Shown: piece by piece, positions 1-8,515 of the stretch
Layout of the letters: each line of letters begins with the position of its first letter
Numbering within the stretch: the stretch's first letter is position 1
Assembly: GCA_905233845.1 (NCBI GenBank)
Contig: CAJOFH010000025.1
Span: forward strand, 1 to 37,054
Length of the DNA stretch: 37,054 nucleotides
Origin: an uncultured Muribaculaceae bacterium
Lineage (GTDB): Bacteria > Bacteroidota > Bacteroidia > Bacteroidales > Muribaculaceae
Direction: 5' to 3'
The notes under the pieces: model-generated
The model's database searches: none
What the model saw: the letters and a program-made list of their open reading frames with translations, nothing else
Told to the model about the DNA's origin: nothing
Position numbers and translations under genes: made by a program

Positions 1-1
1 C

Positions 2-73
2 TTCTTTGACAACAAACCCACTGCCATTAGAGGGTTCTACATTGAACAATCGCCTCAACTGACGATTTTTTGA
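2..73 (+). CDS. C-terminal end of an unidentified protein (partial)
   Basis: An open frame enters from the left edge and ends at TGA (71-73), encoding 23 residues that end in SPQLTIF. It is the only open reading into the window here, and the next gene points the other way, so it may be the tail of a forward gene outside the window. I do not recognise the family, and the length is too short to exclude chance. Confidence 0.3.
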   Translation, partial: FFDNKPTAIRGFYIEQSPQLTIF

Positions 74-126
74 TAGAGCTTATCCCGAACTCGGGTATTA
101 CTTGTTGATTAGTATATTAGAGACAA

Positions 127-1341
127 TTAATTCCCGAGCAAAAAGTTATATATTGTAGTGATGTCGGCTGCCGTTATATTGCCATCTCCATCCACATCGC
201 TAGTGGCAACAAAAGTCTCATCAGCATTGAGAAGATAGTTGTAAAGCGCAGTAACATCAGCACTGGTAACATTGCCATCGCAGTTCACGTCGCCAATCAT
301 TGGGTAAATGTCACCATCAAATTCAGACAAAGGCAGTATAGCATTAAACCCCCAATCCCATTGATAACAAGTATCAACAGAGCCATAATTTAGATATAAA
401 TCTACATCTGGCACATATAGAATAATCACTTCATTGTCTCTTAAATCATAAAAAGGGTAAGTGTGTGGTTTATAAAAGGTCCAATCTAAGTATGGTGGTG
501 TTTCTGCTAAACACACAACCCTTATAGTGTCATTTGTCGTATTATTAGTTCCAAAAGCTCTAGATCCAATATATTGTGTGGATTCGCCTATTATGATTGT
601 ATAAACTTCAGTTAGACCAGAAAAAGCATATTTACCAATATATTCAACAGAATTAGGTATTCTAAAAACTTCTGTGATTATATTACTATTGCAAAAAGCA
701 AAGTCACTGATAATTGTAACAGAGTTTGGGATAACTAATCCTTCCAATTTTTCCGTCCCATAAAACGCATATTCATCAATAGTTTTAACCCCATAAGGAA
801 TTTTTGTATTTTGGCAGCCTGAAATCAAAGTGTTGCTTGATGTCAATATAATGGCATTACAATTTTGGCGAGAATCAAACTTTGGATTTCCTGCTTCAAC
901 CGCTATCGTCTCAATGGCAGGACAATCACAGAAAGGGTTTGTTCCAATAGAAATAGTGGAACTAGGTATAGTTACTGACTTCAACTTCTTACATTGATTA
1001 AATGCTTTCTCCCCAATAGAAATAATTGATTCTGGTATTTCAACAGCATCCAAATTAGTGCAAATGTTAAAACAGTATGGTGTAATAGCTGTCACTGTAT
1101 AATCAACATTGTTATATGCAACCTGCTCTGGAATTACAATGTTTCCACTTAAATCAGAATATGAAGTTATATTATAAATAAGAATATTTGCTGATTCATA
1201 ATAAGGACATATTTCCCAAGTTACTGTAACACTCGTTCCGTCATCATTAATGTTGTAGCAAAGACCATCTACCTTAAAATCATAAGCACTAGCTAATTGT
1301 GGCATCAGGATTACCAACAAGATAAACAATTTTTTTTTCAT
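127..1341 (-). CDS. BspA-like leucine-rich repeat surface protein with C-terminal dockerin-like domain
   Basis: Secreted protein of 404 residues. The start is placed at 1341 because a signal peptide begins there (MKKKLFILLV, cleavage near ASA-Y20); the frame is open further upstream, but that part runs through an IS remnant. Residues about 82-290 carry LRR_5 / BspA-type repeats with recurrent IP-x-S-V-x-x-I-G-x-x-A-F units. In known BspA-like proteins these mediate binding to host proteins or other bacteria. The last 60 residues contain two Ca-binding-like segments, GDVNCDGNVTSADV and SDVDGDGNITAADI, each followed by an aromatic/hydrophobic helix, the pattern of a type I dockerin. The gene is visibly more AT-rich than pckA and the exporter genes, which hints at transfer. 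No cohesin is visible in the window, so the dockerin's partner is unknown. Confidence 0.85.
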   Translation of the reverse strand: MKKKLFILLVILMPQLASAYDFKVDGLCYNINDDGTSVTVTWEICPYYESANILIYNITSYSDLSGNIVIPEQVAYNNVDYTVTAITPYCFNICTNLDAVEIPESIISIGEKAFNQCKKLKSVTIPSSTISIGTNPFCDCPAIETIAVEAGNPKFDSRQNCNAIILTSSNTLISGCQNTKIPYGVKTIDEYAFYGTEKLEGLVIPNSVTIISDFAFCNSNIITEVFRIPNSVEYIGKYAFSGLTEVYTIIIGESTQYIGSRAFGTNNTTNDTIRVVCLAETPPYLDWTFYKPHTYPFYDLRDNEVIILYVPDVDLYLNYGSVDTCYQWDWGFNAILPLSEFDGDIYPMIGDVNCDGNVTSADVTALYNYLLNADETFVATSDVDGDGNITAADITTIYNFLLGN

Positions 1342-1366
1342 ATATGTAAAGTTTAAATTTTTTGTA

Positions 1367-1477
1367 TTCATCACGAGACGTATCAAGCCGTTGGACAACA
1401 ATGTTTTTGCCGCTTTGTTTGTCAACAACTTCTACACTAAAGGTGCCTGATTTGTTAGGCTTTCTGCGATAAAACAT
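1367..1477 (-). pseudogene. N-terminal remnant of an IS1634/IS4-type transposase
   Basis: The frame starting at 1477 begins MFYRRKPNKSGTFSVEVVDK and continues SGKNIVVQRL-TSRDE. This resembles the N-terminus of IS1634-family transposases, which open with MF-[IV]-R-x-K-x-N-K-S-G and then a beta-rich V-x-V-[IV]-D-K-x-[SR]-G segment. About 37 residues look transposase-like. The frame then runs into the start of the BspA-like gene and stops at 1289, so the DDE catalytic region is gone. Family assignment is from memory of the motif. Confidence 0.5.
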
Positions 1478-1481
1478 ACGG

Positions 1482-1489
1482 CAAATTTA
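1482..1489 (-). promoter_or_regulatory. Promoter -7 box (TAAATTTG) in the IS remnant, facing the BspA-like gene
   Basis: Read on the minus strand this is TAAATTTG, a full match to the Bacteroidota -7 consensus TAnnTTTG. It lies just upstream of the transposase remnant and about 140 bases upstream of the BspA-like start, with no other good box between. It may therefore be an IS-derived promoter now driving the surface protein. Confidence 0.45.
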
Positions 1490-1607
1490 TCGCGAGACAC
1501 CCAAATTTGTAAATTTTATTTTCTTATTACCTGATAATCAAGACTTAAAAAATGGAGAAACAACAGTGCGAAAAACAGGGGCCGTTATTTTTCTATTACG
1601 TGATAAA

Positions 1608-1680
1608 CCCAAATCGGTCATTAGACCGATGACAGTTGTTTTAATCGTCTTCCCTGTCCCAATAACCGATTCGGGATAAA
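1608..1680. repeat. Intergenic palindromic motifs (CCGATTCGGGATAA family)
   Basis: Two motifs sit 3' of the SH3b gene. Positions 1613-1630 form a hairpin with 7-bp arms (ATCGGTC, ATTA loop, GACCGAT). Positions 1666-1679 read CCGATTCGGGATAA. The 14-mer recurs exactly at 7309-7322, and the 13-mer AATCGGTCATTAG (1612-1624) recurs at 9537-9549; a related palindrome is at 80-100. All copies are intergenic. The hairpin could also serve as a weak terminator for the SH3b gene. Confidence 0.55.
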
Positions 1681-1684
1681 AGTC

Positions 1685-2197
1685 TTAGCAGCAGTTGGTG
1701 ATAGTGTTGGAACACAGTTTCTCTATCTCTATCCAGCCAGTGTAACCATTATACTCAACCTTCACCCAGCTACCTTTCACCTGCAGAGGATGCACTATGA
1801 TTTCTTTATTGAACCAGTACACTGCTTTTCCTTTCTTGGAGGGCGTGTCACGTAGGCACCAACGTTGGTTGCCATAGTTACTTGTGGCGGTTCCCACCAC
1901 CGAGCTGTGAATCCAATACTGGCCAGTGGGAGACCCACTAAGCGTAACGTCGGTGTCCTCTTCTTGATCAGTTATCCACTTGATGCGCCACCATCCATTG
2001 CGGGCATCAGTAAGGGTTAGCACGTAAAAATTGGAACGAGAGTTGTAAATCTTCTTCACAACATCACCATCTGGCTTAGAACGCACATTAACAGCACGTC
2101 CTTTGTTAGCGATAAAAGCTTCAAATTCAGATCCAGCATAGGCCATATTGCCAATGCTACAGAGTGACACTAAAAGAATAATTAAAATCTTCTTCAT
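1685..2197 (-). CDS. Secreted protein with two bacterial SH3 (SH3b) domains
   Basis: 170 residues with a signal peptide (MKKILIILLVSLCSIGNMAYA). Residues about 28-100 form one SH3b-like unit (GRAVNVRSKPDGDVVKKI, then GWWRIKW) and about 112-162 a second (WCLRDTPSKKGKAVYWF, then GSWVKVEYNGYTGWIE). The alternation N/C-[LV]-R-x-x-[PT]-S with a closing G-[YW]-x-G-W-I is typical of SH3b modules, which in bacteria usually bind cell-wall peptide or sit on envelope enzymes. No catalytic domain is present, so a binding or accessory role is inferred. It ends in CSNTITNCC, with three cysteines in the last nine residues, unusual for such a small protein. It appears monocistronic. Confidence 0.8.
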   Translation of the reverse strand: MKKILIILLVSLCSIGNMAYAGSEFEAFIANKGRAVNVRSKPDGDVVKKIYNSRSNFYVLTLTDARNGWWRIKWITDQEEDTDVTLSGSPTGQYWIHSSVVGTATSNYGNQRWCLRDTPSKKGKAVYWFNKEIIVHPLQVKGSWVKVEYNGYTGWIEIEKLCSNTITNCC

Positions 2198-2246
2198 AAA
2201 TCAAAAGTTTTAAGGTAAATAAAAAGTTAATAATTTGATTGCATTG

Positions 2247-2254
2247 CAAATATA
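2247..2254 (-). promoter_or_regulatory. Promoter -7 box for the SH3b protein gene
   Basis: TATATTTG on the minus strand, an exact TAnnTTTG match about 50 bases upstream of the start codon at 2197. The surrounding 21 bases (2245-2265) are identical to those at the promoter of the giant gene (36821-36841). The rest of the 2198-2508 intergenic space shows only this box and the pckA box. Confidence 0.65.
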
Positions 2255-2428
2255 CAATTATTTTTTCACAAACCAGTTTTTCTGTGGAAAAAATATTTGT
2301 ACTATTGCCAAATGTTCTTAACTGTAGATGAATTAAGGGTGGCCTTGATTGCCACCGATTGACGACAGAAAAACAACCTCATTAAGGAAATTTTTCCTCA
2401 ATACTATGGGATATACAAAATAAATGAT

Positions 2429-2436
2429 TAATTTTG
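2429..2436 (+). promoter_or_regulatory. Promoter -7 box for pckA
   Basis: TAATTTTG, an exact TAnnTTTG match, lies 73 bases before the pckA start, giving a leader of roughly 65 bases. No convincing TTTG -33 element is visible at the usual distance. The leader is AT-rich with no clear Shine-Dalgarno sequence. Confidence 0.6.
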
Positions 2437-2508
2437 CGTTCTAATAAGAAATGAGGTTATTTATTAATAAGAAAACACTTAATCAAACACATTATAAAAT
2501 TTATAGCT

Positions 2509-4122
2509 ATGGCAAAATTTGATAAGTCAGTATTAGCGAAGTATGGCATCACCGACGTACAGGAGGTGCTCTACAACCCCACCTATGAGGTATTGTTCAA
2601 CGAGGAGACCAAAGATGGTCTCGAAGGATTTGACGTGGGCCAAGAGACTGAGCTTGGCGCTATCAATGTGATGACCGGCATTTATACCGGCCGCTCGCCC
2701 AAGGACAAATTCATCGTCATGGACGAGAACAGTAAGAACACCGTGTGGTGGACTACTCCTGAGTATCCTAACGACAACCACCCTGCAAGCCTTGAGACTT
2801 GGGAGGCAGTTAAGGAACTTGCCCGCAAGCAATTGAGTGGCAAGCGCCTGTTTGTCGTTGACGGCTTTTGCGGTACCCACAAGGACACCCGCATGAAAGT
2901 TCGCTTCATCATGGAGGTTGCATGGCAGGCTCACTTCGTGACCAACATGTTCATCCGTCCACAAAATGAGGAGGAGTTTGATCAGGAGCCCGACTTCATC
3001 GTTTATACCGCCAGCAAGGCCAAGGTTGAAAACTATAAAGAACTGGGCCTCAACAGCGAGACAGCAGTAGTATTTAACGTTTCGAGCAAAGAACAAGTTA
3101 TCCTCAACACCTGGTACGGTGGCGAGATGAAGAAAGGCCTCTTCTCGATGATGAACTACTACTTGCCATTGAAGGGTATCGCAGCTATGCACTGCAGCGC
3201 CAACACCGACATGAACGGTGAGAACACCGCCATCTTCTTCGGACTGAGCGGCACTGGCAAGACCACCTTGTCGACCGATCCTAAGCGCAAACTCATCGGT
3301 GACGATGAGCACGGCTGGGACGATGAGGGTATCTTCAACTTCGAGGGCGGTTGCTATGCCAAGGTTATCAACCTCGACAAGGAGAGCGAGCCCGACATCT
3401 ATAACGCTATCCGTCGCGACGCTCTGCTCGAGAACGTGACCGTTGACGAGGAAGGCAAGCTTGACTTCGCCGACAAGAGCGTTACCGAGAACACCCGCGT
3501 TTCTTACCCAATTTATCACATCAAGAACATCGTTCGCCCACAGAGCCACGGTCCAGCTGCCAAGCAGGTAATCTTCTTGAGTGCCGATGCATTTGGTGTG
3601 CTGCCTCCAGTGTCAATCCTGACTCCTGAGCAGACCAAGTACTACTTCCTTAGTGGCTTCACCGCTAAGCTCGCAGGTACTGAGCGTGGCATCACCGAGC
3701 CAACTCCTACCTTCAGCGCATGTTTCGGACAGGCATTCCTTGAGTTGCACCCAACTAAGTATGCCGAGGAGCTCGTTAAGCGCATGCAGGTAAGTGGCGC
3801 AAAGGCTTATCTCGTTAACACAGGCTGGAACGGAACTGGCAAGCGCATCTCGATTAAGGACACCCGCGGCATCATCGACGCTATCCTTAACCACAGTATC
3901 GACAATGCTCCCACCAAGGAGATTCCATTCTTCAACTTCACTGTGCCTACACAGCTCGAGGGTGTTGACCCAGGTATCCTTGACCCACGTGACACCTATG
4001 CTAACCCCGCCGAGTGGGAAGAGAAAGCTAAAGATCTGGCAAGCCGCTTTATCAAGAACTTCGCCAAGTACGAAAGCAACGAGGCTGGTAAGGCCCTCGT
4101 AGCCGCTGGCCCACAACTCTAA
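2509..4122 (+). CDS. pckA: Phosphoenolpyruvate carboxykinase (ATP)
   Basis: 537 residues, full family length. Cytoplasmic enzyme interconverting oxaloacetate + ATP with PEP + CO2 + ADP. In fermenting Bacteroidales it is thought to run mainly in the CO2-fixing direction, feeding the fumarate/succinate branch and gaining ATP. Visible signatures are TGRSPKDKF (residues 60-68, substrate Arg), [11 protein letters not shown] with the metal-binding Lys, MHCSAN with the metal-binding His, the P-loop [11 protein letters not shown] (about 245-255) and the second metal/phosphate motif GDDEHGW (about 264-270). All key residues are present. Codon use is GC-richer and more regular than in the flanking surface-protein genes, consistent with high expression. 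It stands alone with its own promoter and terminator. Confidence 0.98.
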   Translation: MAKFDKSVLAKYGITDVQEVLYNPTYEVLFNEETKDGLEGFDVGQETELGAINVMTGIYTGRSPKDKFIVMDENSKNTVWWTTPEYPNDNHPASLETWEAVKELARKQLSGKRLFVVDGFCGTHKDTRMKVRFIMEVAWQAHFVTNMFIRPQNEEEFDQEPDFIVYTASKAKVENYKELGLNSETAVVFNVSSKEQVILNTWYGGEMKKGLFSMMNYYLPLKGIAAMHCSANTDMNGENTAIFFGLSGTGKTTLSTDPKRKLIGDDEHGWDDEGIFNFEGGCYAKVINLDKESEPDIYNAIRRDALLENVTVDEEGKLDFADKSVTENTRVSYPIYHIKNIVRPQSHGPAAKQVIFLSADAFGVLPPVSILTPEQTKYYFLSGFTAKLAGTERGITEPTPTFSACFGQAFLELHPTKYAEELVKRMQVSGAKAYLVNTGWNGTGKRISIKDTRGIIDAILNHSIDNAPTKEIPFFNFTVPTQLEGVDPGILDPRDTYANPAEWEEKAKDLASRFIKNFAKYESNEAGKALVAAGPQL

Positions 4123-4181
4123 CGCTGATTCAGATTAGGGAAAACTTAGAAACTGAATAAAGTAATTTCGTTTCATAATGC

Positions 4182-4228
4182 AATCGCCGCAGAACCATCA
4201 CATGGAGCTGCGGCGATTATTTTTTTTG
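4182..4228 (+). terminator. Rho-independent terminator of pckA
   Basis: Perfect 11-bp stem (AATCGCCGCAG at 4182-4192, CTGCGGCGATT at 4207-4217) with a 14-base loop, followed by a run of T (4220-4227), 60 bases past the pckA stop. It also separates pckA from the convergent lipoprotein gene. Confidence 0.88.
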
Positions 4229-4246
4229 TATTTGTGAATGTGAAGT

Positions 4247-4699
4247 TTATTGCCAGAGGGTGAGGTGGTAGGTGTAGGTGACTCCAGAGTCGCTGGCAGT
4301 GTGTGCCAGCACCATAGTTGTGGATGTGAGGGTGATGACGTTAAACGTTGTCACTGTTGAGAGGTGTGTGTCGGGTACTTCGAGGCTCACTCGTGGAGTG
4401 TAGCGGTTGTCCACAAAATTGATTGTCAGGGTTCTACCGTCATCGCTCTCCTGCCATTGCGCATAACTTTCAATATAGTTGTGTTGCTGGTCGTCGACCC
4501 ACCTGATGCAGAACACCTTGCTTTGGAACATAAAATAGAAACGACCGTCGTATTGTGGGTCGGGCATACCGTCAACATCTATTGAATCAAGATGCCAAAG
4601 GCCAAACCAAAGTTCTATGTCACCGTTGTTGTGGGTGCATCCATTCAGTGCCGTAATGGCGAGAATGGCAAGAATGATGTGTGTAGCAAGTCGTCTCAT
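4247..4699 (-). CDS. Small lipoprotein, lipocalin-like fold suspected
   Basis: 150 residues with a lipoprotein signal peptide and lipobox ALNGC (Cys21). The mature part begins with a short acidic/Asn-rich stretch, then ELWFGLWHLDSIDVDGMP, then several beta strands (FYFMFQSKVFCIRWV, TLTINFV, TTMVLAHT, VTYTYHLTLW). A Trp-containing first strand followed by strand pairs resembles the lipocalin-like lipoproteins common in Bacteroidales, but I cannot name a Pfam family with certainty. The start codon overlaps the stop of the Wzi-like gene by 4 bases (ATGA), so the two are translationally coupled and it may be an outer-membrane accessory of that barrel. Confidence 0.7.
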   Translation of the reverse strand: MRRLATHIILAILAITALNGCTHNNGDIELWFGLWHLDSIDVDGMPDPQYDGRFYFMFQSKVFCIRWVDDQQHNYIESYAQWQESDDGRTLTINFVDNRYTPRVSLEVPDTHLSTVTTFNVITLTSTTMVLAHTASDSGVTYTYHLTLWQ

Positions 4700-6267
4700 C
4701 GGTTAAAAGTGAAATTCCCGTTATAGGTTATAGACAGTAGCGCGCCGGTGTTGTTGCCACCATAGAGCGAGCCGTGGTCGTGGGCAAGCTGAGCTTTGAA
4801 TTGCAAGCCATCGAGCCAACGAGGTGAATAGGTGCCCTCAATCATCATCGAAGTGCAAGTGAGAGGCTCCAATCGTGGAATAAATGGTGTGCCGAACGAC
4901 TTGCGCCATGAGAGCAAAGCGCGATAGCTCACTTGGCTGCCCAAGTCGCCCATAAGCCCAATGTGGAACCCTCGCAGACGGTTGTCGGCAAAACGCATAT
5001 ATCCCTCGGTATTGTAAAGCGGCGAACGTGCCATAGGTGTGCCAATCGACATACCACGGCTTTGATATCCATTGTAGCAATAGTTGTTGTAATAGTCGTC
5101 ACTGCCAGTGACAGCATGTCCTATCTCGCTACCCTTGGGGTGGTTGTCGTCGATAAGGTCTTTATAGGCGAAGTGGATAGAACCGCTCTGATTCATCAGG
5201 TCGATAAACTCCACCACGGCGCCAGTCACCAGTCCATGATTTCCACTGCGATACTCTAATCCCCACAAGCCGTCGAAGCCATTCAACTTGCCAATTCCTG
5301 AGCCGTCTTCCCAAAGCGACTGGTAATAACCTCTTAGCTTTCCACCATTGGGGAGACGATAATCGATGGCAATGTCCCATGATCCCACATGGTTGCCTTG
5401 AACGTAAATTTTGTCACCCTGATTCTCACCACCGCTGCCAGCAAAGAGAGTGCGCCAAAAGGCTTTAAAGTTTGCCTTCATTTTCACCTCATGCCACATT
5501 TCGCCCTTATCGTAGTAGGTTGCTGTACCTGCAAACTGGCATGCCGCCTGTGCTCCAATGGTGAGAACCAGAGGCTTAGTGGGATTTGTGCAGAAAAAGA
5601 TGTTCTTGTAGTTGAACCAGTAGTGGGTAGTGATAAAGCTGTTATAGTGGTTGTAGTGATTTTCAAGCCAGTGAGTATCGGCAAGGCGGTAGAAGCCATA
5701 TTCTCCCCTAATCTGCACCCAACCACGCGTGAAAGGGATGTTCTGGAAGTTTACAAAGCCAGCCCTTGCTCCGAATGGAGCACGAGCGTTACCGCTCATC
5801 ACTAAGTCGCCGCTGCTCAAATCACGATTAACAAACTCAGGATTAATGTCCTTTTGACCAACGGTGAGGAACAAGCTGCGCCACTTTCCCTCGACCCACA
5901 GTTGCTGAATCCATAGCCGAGCAGGATGCTGAGGGTTAGTAACCATAGTCTTGCTCTCAAGGTCATATCGCAGATAGTCGACGCTCGATGACCATCCTCC
6001 CCACACCTCGGCTCCAGCACCCCATGAGAGGCGGAGAGTGGTGTCCATATCGTGCTTTATGGAAGCCGATAACAGCACCGAATGCTGCTGTGTGATGGTG
6101 CCACGACGGTTGCTGGCTATGTGATAAGGAGCAAATTCGCTGCCACCCGTGTTAATGGTAATGCCAGCATTGTAGTCAACAGCGATGCTGTCGGTAGCAC
6201 AAGCCATTGCACTACCCACAACCACTGCCATCATCAGGCACCATATCTTCCTTTTAAGTCTTGTCAA
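4696..6267 (-). CDS. Wzi-like outer-membrane beta-barrel (capsule assembly Wzi family)
   Basis: 523 residues. The start is a TTG codon (6265-6267), chosen because MTRLKRKIWCLMMAVVVGSA reads as a signal peptide directly from it; an internal ATG at residue 12 is the alternative. The rest is alternating amphipathic strands rich in Trp, Tyr and Gly, e.g. ARLWIQQLWVEGKWRSLFLT, then VGQKDINPEF and FNYKNIFFCTNPTKP. These match the Caps_assemb_Wzi family, an 18-stranded barrel that in E. coli helps anchor K30 capsule. Bacteroidota homologues are often far from capsule loci, as here, so a specific capsule role is not shown. First gene of a two-gene operon with the 150-aa lipoprotein. Confidence 0.75.
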   Translation of the reverse strand: MTRLKRKIWCLMMAVVVGSAMACATDSIAVDYNAGITINTGGSEFAPYHIASNRRGTITQQHSVLLSASIKHDMDTTLRLSWGAGAEVWGGWSSSVDYLRYDLESKTMVTNPQHPARLWIQQLWVEGKWRSLFLTVGQKDINPEFVNRDLSSGDLVMSGNARAPFGARAGFVNFQNIPFTRGWVQIRGEYGFYRLADTHWLENHYNHYNSFITTHYWFNYKNIFFCTNPTKPLVLTIGAQAACQFAGTATYYDKGEMWHEVKMKANFKAFWRTLFAGSGGENQGDKIYVQGNHVGSWDIAIDYRLPNGGKLRGYYQSLWEDGSGIGKLNGFDGLWGLEYRSGNHGLVTGAVVEFIDLMNQSGSIHFAYKDLIDDNHPKGSEIGHAVTGSDDYYNNYCYNGYQSRGMSIGTPMARSPLYNTEGYMRFADNRLRGFHIGLMGDLGSQVSYRALLSWRKSFGTPFIPRLEPLTCTSMMIEGTYSPRWLDGLQFKAQLAHDHGSLYGGNNTGALLSITYNGNFTFNR

Positions 6268-6367
6268 ATACTATAGTTTCTTTATTTATATAACGTTATA
6301 GTAACCATTTTTGTTGTATAAAACAAGGTGGTCAATATTCCTATTTGCGCATGTCAAGGATTTTACC

Positions 6368-6375
6368 GAACTTTG
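6368..6375 (+). promoter_or_regulatory. Probable promoter box for the first DUF3667 gene
   Basis: GAACTTTG followed by C differs from TAnnTTTG at the first position. It lies 14 bases before the ATG at 6390. An in-frame ATG at 6345 would precede this box, so the box supports the later start. The paralogue at 9708 has a perfect box in a similar setting. Confidence 0.4.
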
Positions 6376-6389
6376 CACTTCATTATCAA

Positions 6390-7298
6390 ATGGGTATTAA
6401 ATCTACATATCAAAGCATTAAAGAGTGGAACCACAGTTTTCATGAAAGAATGAGGGAGCCAGTTGACCTACCCTCAATCGATCACTCGCACCACATTTGC
6501 AACCATTGTGGTTATGGCTTTGATGGACGTTGCTGCCCCCAGTGTGGCATGCCAGCGGGCGAGAATCGTTTCACTTTCAAGCGGTTGATAAATAATTTCC
6601 TTGATATATGGGGACTTGGCAACCGTCCTATGTTCCGCAGTATGCGTGATTTGCTGCTTCGTCCAGGGTACATGATACGTGACTATCTTCACGGTCATCA
6701 TCTATCTTATTTTCCACCCTTCAAAATGCTGGCAGTACTTACGATTTTCATCGTGTTTGTGTCTTGGTTTTTTGATTTCCATGACCCATTGGTGGGTAAA
6801 AAAATCGCCGCACAGATTCACAAAAGCCACCAAATGGCCCAGTTGAGCGATTCAACACATTCAATCTTTGATTATATTGAAAATCTCATTATCTATCTTG
6901 ACAAAAACGACCTCTACCGCATCCTCTTTCAGAACATCTTTGTTGTGCTGGCGGCATGGATAGTATTCCGTAAGAAGGGCTACAACCTTGTCGAGACTTT
7001 CTTCTCTCAAATCTACATCAACTGCCAATTTCATCTTTTAACTTTGGTGTGGATGCTGTTGGTATGGGATTTGCCTCCAACAGTGTTGCTCCCGTACTAT
7101 GTGCCAGGTGGGATTGCTTTTTCAGTACTTGTGTTTGACTATAAGCAACTTTATGAATTAAAGTGGATGAATTCAATTTGGCGCACGATTCTTTTCATGT
7201 TTATGACATTTGCAATGTATGTGGTAGCGCTTTTATTGGTTTTTCTGATTATGACAATAATCGAAATTGTGACAGGAAAAATACCATCACCAAATTAA
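6390..7298 (+). CDS. DUF3667 zinc-ribbon membrane protein (copy 1)
   Basis: 302 residues. The start at 6390 (MGIKSTYQSI) is chosen by alignment with the paralogue at 9708 and by the promoter just upstream. The N-terminal cytoplasmic part has a zinc-ribbon CNHCGYGFDGRCCPQCG (Cys37, 40, 48/49, 52). The DUF3667 core follows: DIWGLGNRPMFRSM, LLLRPGYMIRDYLHG, YFPPFKML. Several hydrophobic helices come next (LAVLTIFIVFVSWFF, IFVVLAAWIVF, FHLLTLVWMLLVW and C-terminal MFMTFAMYVVALLLVFLIM). The family is widespread in Bacteroidota and functionally undescribed as far as I know. Shares the same domain order with copy 2, 2.4 kb downstream. Confidence 0.88.
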   Translation: MGIKSTYQSIKEWNHSFHERMREPVDLPSIDHSHHICNHCGYGFDGRCCPQCGMPAGENRFTFKRLINNFLDIWGLGNRPMFRSMRDLLLRPGYMIRDYLHGHHLSYFPPFKMLAVLTIFIVFVSWFFDFHDPLVGKKIAAQIHKSHQMAQLSDSTHSIFDYIENLIIYLDKNDLYRILFQNIFVVLAAWIVFRKKGYNLVETFFSQIYINCQFHLLTLVWMLLVWDLPPTVLLPYYVPGGIAFSVLVFDYKQLYELKWMNSIWRTILFMFMTFAMYVVALLLVFLIMTIIEIVTGKIPSPN

Positions 7299-7325
7299 GG
7301 GTCATTAAGCCGATTCGGGATAATG
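7299..7325. repeat. Copy of the CCGATTCGGGATAA intergenic motif
   Basis: GTCATTAAGCCGATTCGGGA followed by TAATGG, immediately after the stop of DUF3667 copy 1, between convergent genes. Its 14-base core is identical to 1666-1679. Confidence 0.5.
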
Positions 7326-7365
7326 GAAAGCTCACGCAAATTACGCAAAATGCGTCCCAAACGCC

Positions 7366-8502
7366 TTACATGTTTGCCGCTATCCTTTTTTTCAGACGCA
7401 AAATGCGCTCGCTCGACTCGTGTATGCGCTCGTATGGCACCTTGCCAGTCTTGACGAGGTTGACGATGATGTCGACCAATTTGAACGGGCGATTGGCCTC
7501 GAATCCTGTGTCGATGTTGTTACCCACGAGCAAAATGTCGGCACCAGCATTGATGGCAAGGGCAAATGCCTCGGGGATGCTGTGCTGACTGAGGATTCCC
7601 TCCATATACATGTCATCGGTGATCACTACACCGTCGTAGTGTAGGTTGTTGCGCAACACTTCGGTGATGATGCGGTGCGAGAGAGTTGCAGGGTAATCGG
7701 GGTCAAGACGACGGTTGTAGATGTGGGCGGTCATAACCACATCTACCTTGTGCTGCGCGATAAGCTTCTCAAATGGCACGAGTTCGGTAGCATTCCACGT
7801 GGAGGTGGCGTCTACCATGCCCTCATGCGAGTCACCCAGAGCGCTACCATGACCAGGAAAATGCTTCACAGCACACAAGATTCCGTATTTGTAATGGGCA
7901 TCGATAAACCAGCCTGCATTGCGCGTGATAACGTCGAAGTCGGTCGAGAAGCATCGCTTGAAGTGTCCCAGATGTGGAGCATCTTCGCGGTGGATGTCAA
8001 GCACCGGAGCCAAGTTCAGATTCACACCACACTCTTTCATCTCCTTTGCAATGCGCATGGCATAGTAGAGCGTGGTGTCGCGGTTGTCCAGTGTGCCCAG
8101 ATAGAGGGCATTGACAGTGGGTTGGAAGCCATACTCAGGTTTGAGACGACACACCATGCCTCCCTCTTGGTCGGCAGCGATGATGAGGGGTTCGTCGGCA
8201 TAGCTCTGCAACCGACGCGTGAGCTTAACGAGGCGTTCCTTGCTGGTGACGTTGCGAGTACCAATCTTACGCGGGCCATCGCTGGTGAGGTCAACATCAA
8301 AGAGCACGATGCTGCCCACGTGCAGGTCGCGTACATAGCGCGTCGCGTCGCTGTTGTCGTCAATCTGGTCACCTCGGAATCCTACCATGAGCATACGTGC
8401 TGCCTCACGTCGCAGTAGCGAGTCGCTGGGCAACTTGTTTTGACCTAACACAGGAAAAAATGCCAGCATTGCGAGTACTGGCATAACGATTTTTTTATAC
8501 AT
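7366..8502 (-). CDS. Glycoside hydrolase family 3, NagZ-type beta-N-acetylhexosaminidase
   Basis: 378 residues with a signal peptide (MYKKIVMPVLAMLAFFPVLG-Q). A single (beta/alpha)8 domain carries the NagZ marks: AADQEGG (109-115), KHFPGHG (213-219) with the DSH dyad (224-226) of the flexible loop that supplies the His/Asp acid/base, and ITDDMYM (294-300) with the nucleophile Asp296. NagZ enzymes cut GlcNAc from anhydroMurNAc-peptides in cell-wall recycling. Gram-negative enteric NagZ is cytoplasmic, whereas this one is exported, as in many Bacteroidota; it may be periplasmic and act on murein fragments or other beta-GlcNAc glycans. Last gene of a leftward operon behind two beta-flower-like proteins (13-base gap). 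Confidence 0.92.
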   Translation of the reverse strand: MYKKIVMPVLAMLAFFPVLGQNKLPSDSLLRREAARMLMVGFRGDQIDDNSDATRYVRDLHVGSIVLFDVDLTSDGPRKIGTRNVTSKERLVKLTRRLQSYADEPLIIAADQEGGMVCRLKPEYGFQPTVNALYLGTLDNRDTTLYYAMRIAKEMKECGVNLNLAPVLDIHREDAPHLGHFKRCFSTDFDVITRNAGWFIDAHYKYGILCAVKHFPGHGSALGDSHEGMVDATSTWNATELVPFEKLIAQHKVDVVMTAHIYNRRLDPDYPATLSHRIITEVLRNNLHYDGVVITDDMYMEGILSQHSIPEAFALAINAGADILLVGNNIDTGFEANRPFKLVDIIVNLVKTGKVPYERIHESSERILRLKKRIAANM

Positions 8503-8515
8503 GATTATAATTCAT

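Noticed and set aside
2533-3549. Long open frame (338 codons) antisense to pckA
   Set aside because: It lies entirely within pckA, whose full family sequence is intact; the antisense frame is a side effect of its GC-rich codon use and has no recognisable domain or start signal.
4696-6267. A capsule locus suggested by the Wzi-like gene
   Set aside because: No glycosyltransferase, flippase or polymerase gene is in the window; the family is often found outside capsule loci.
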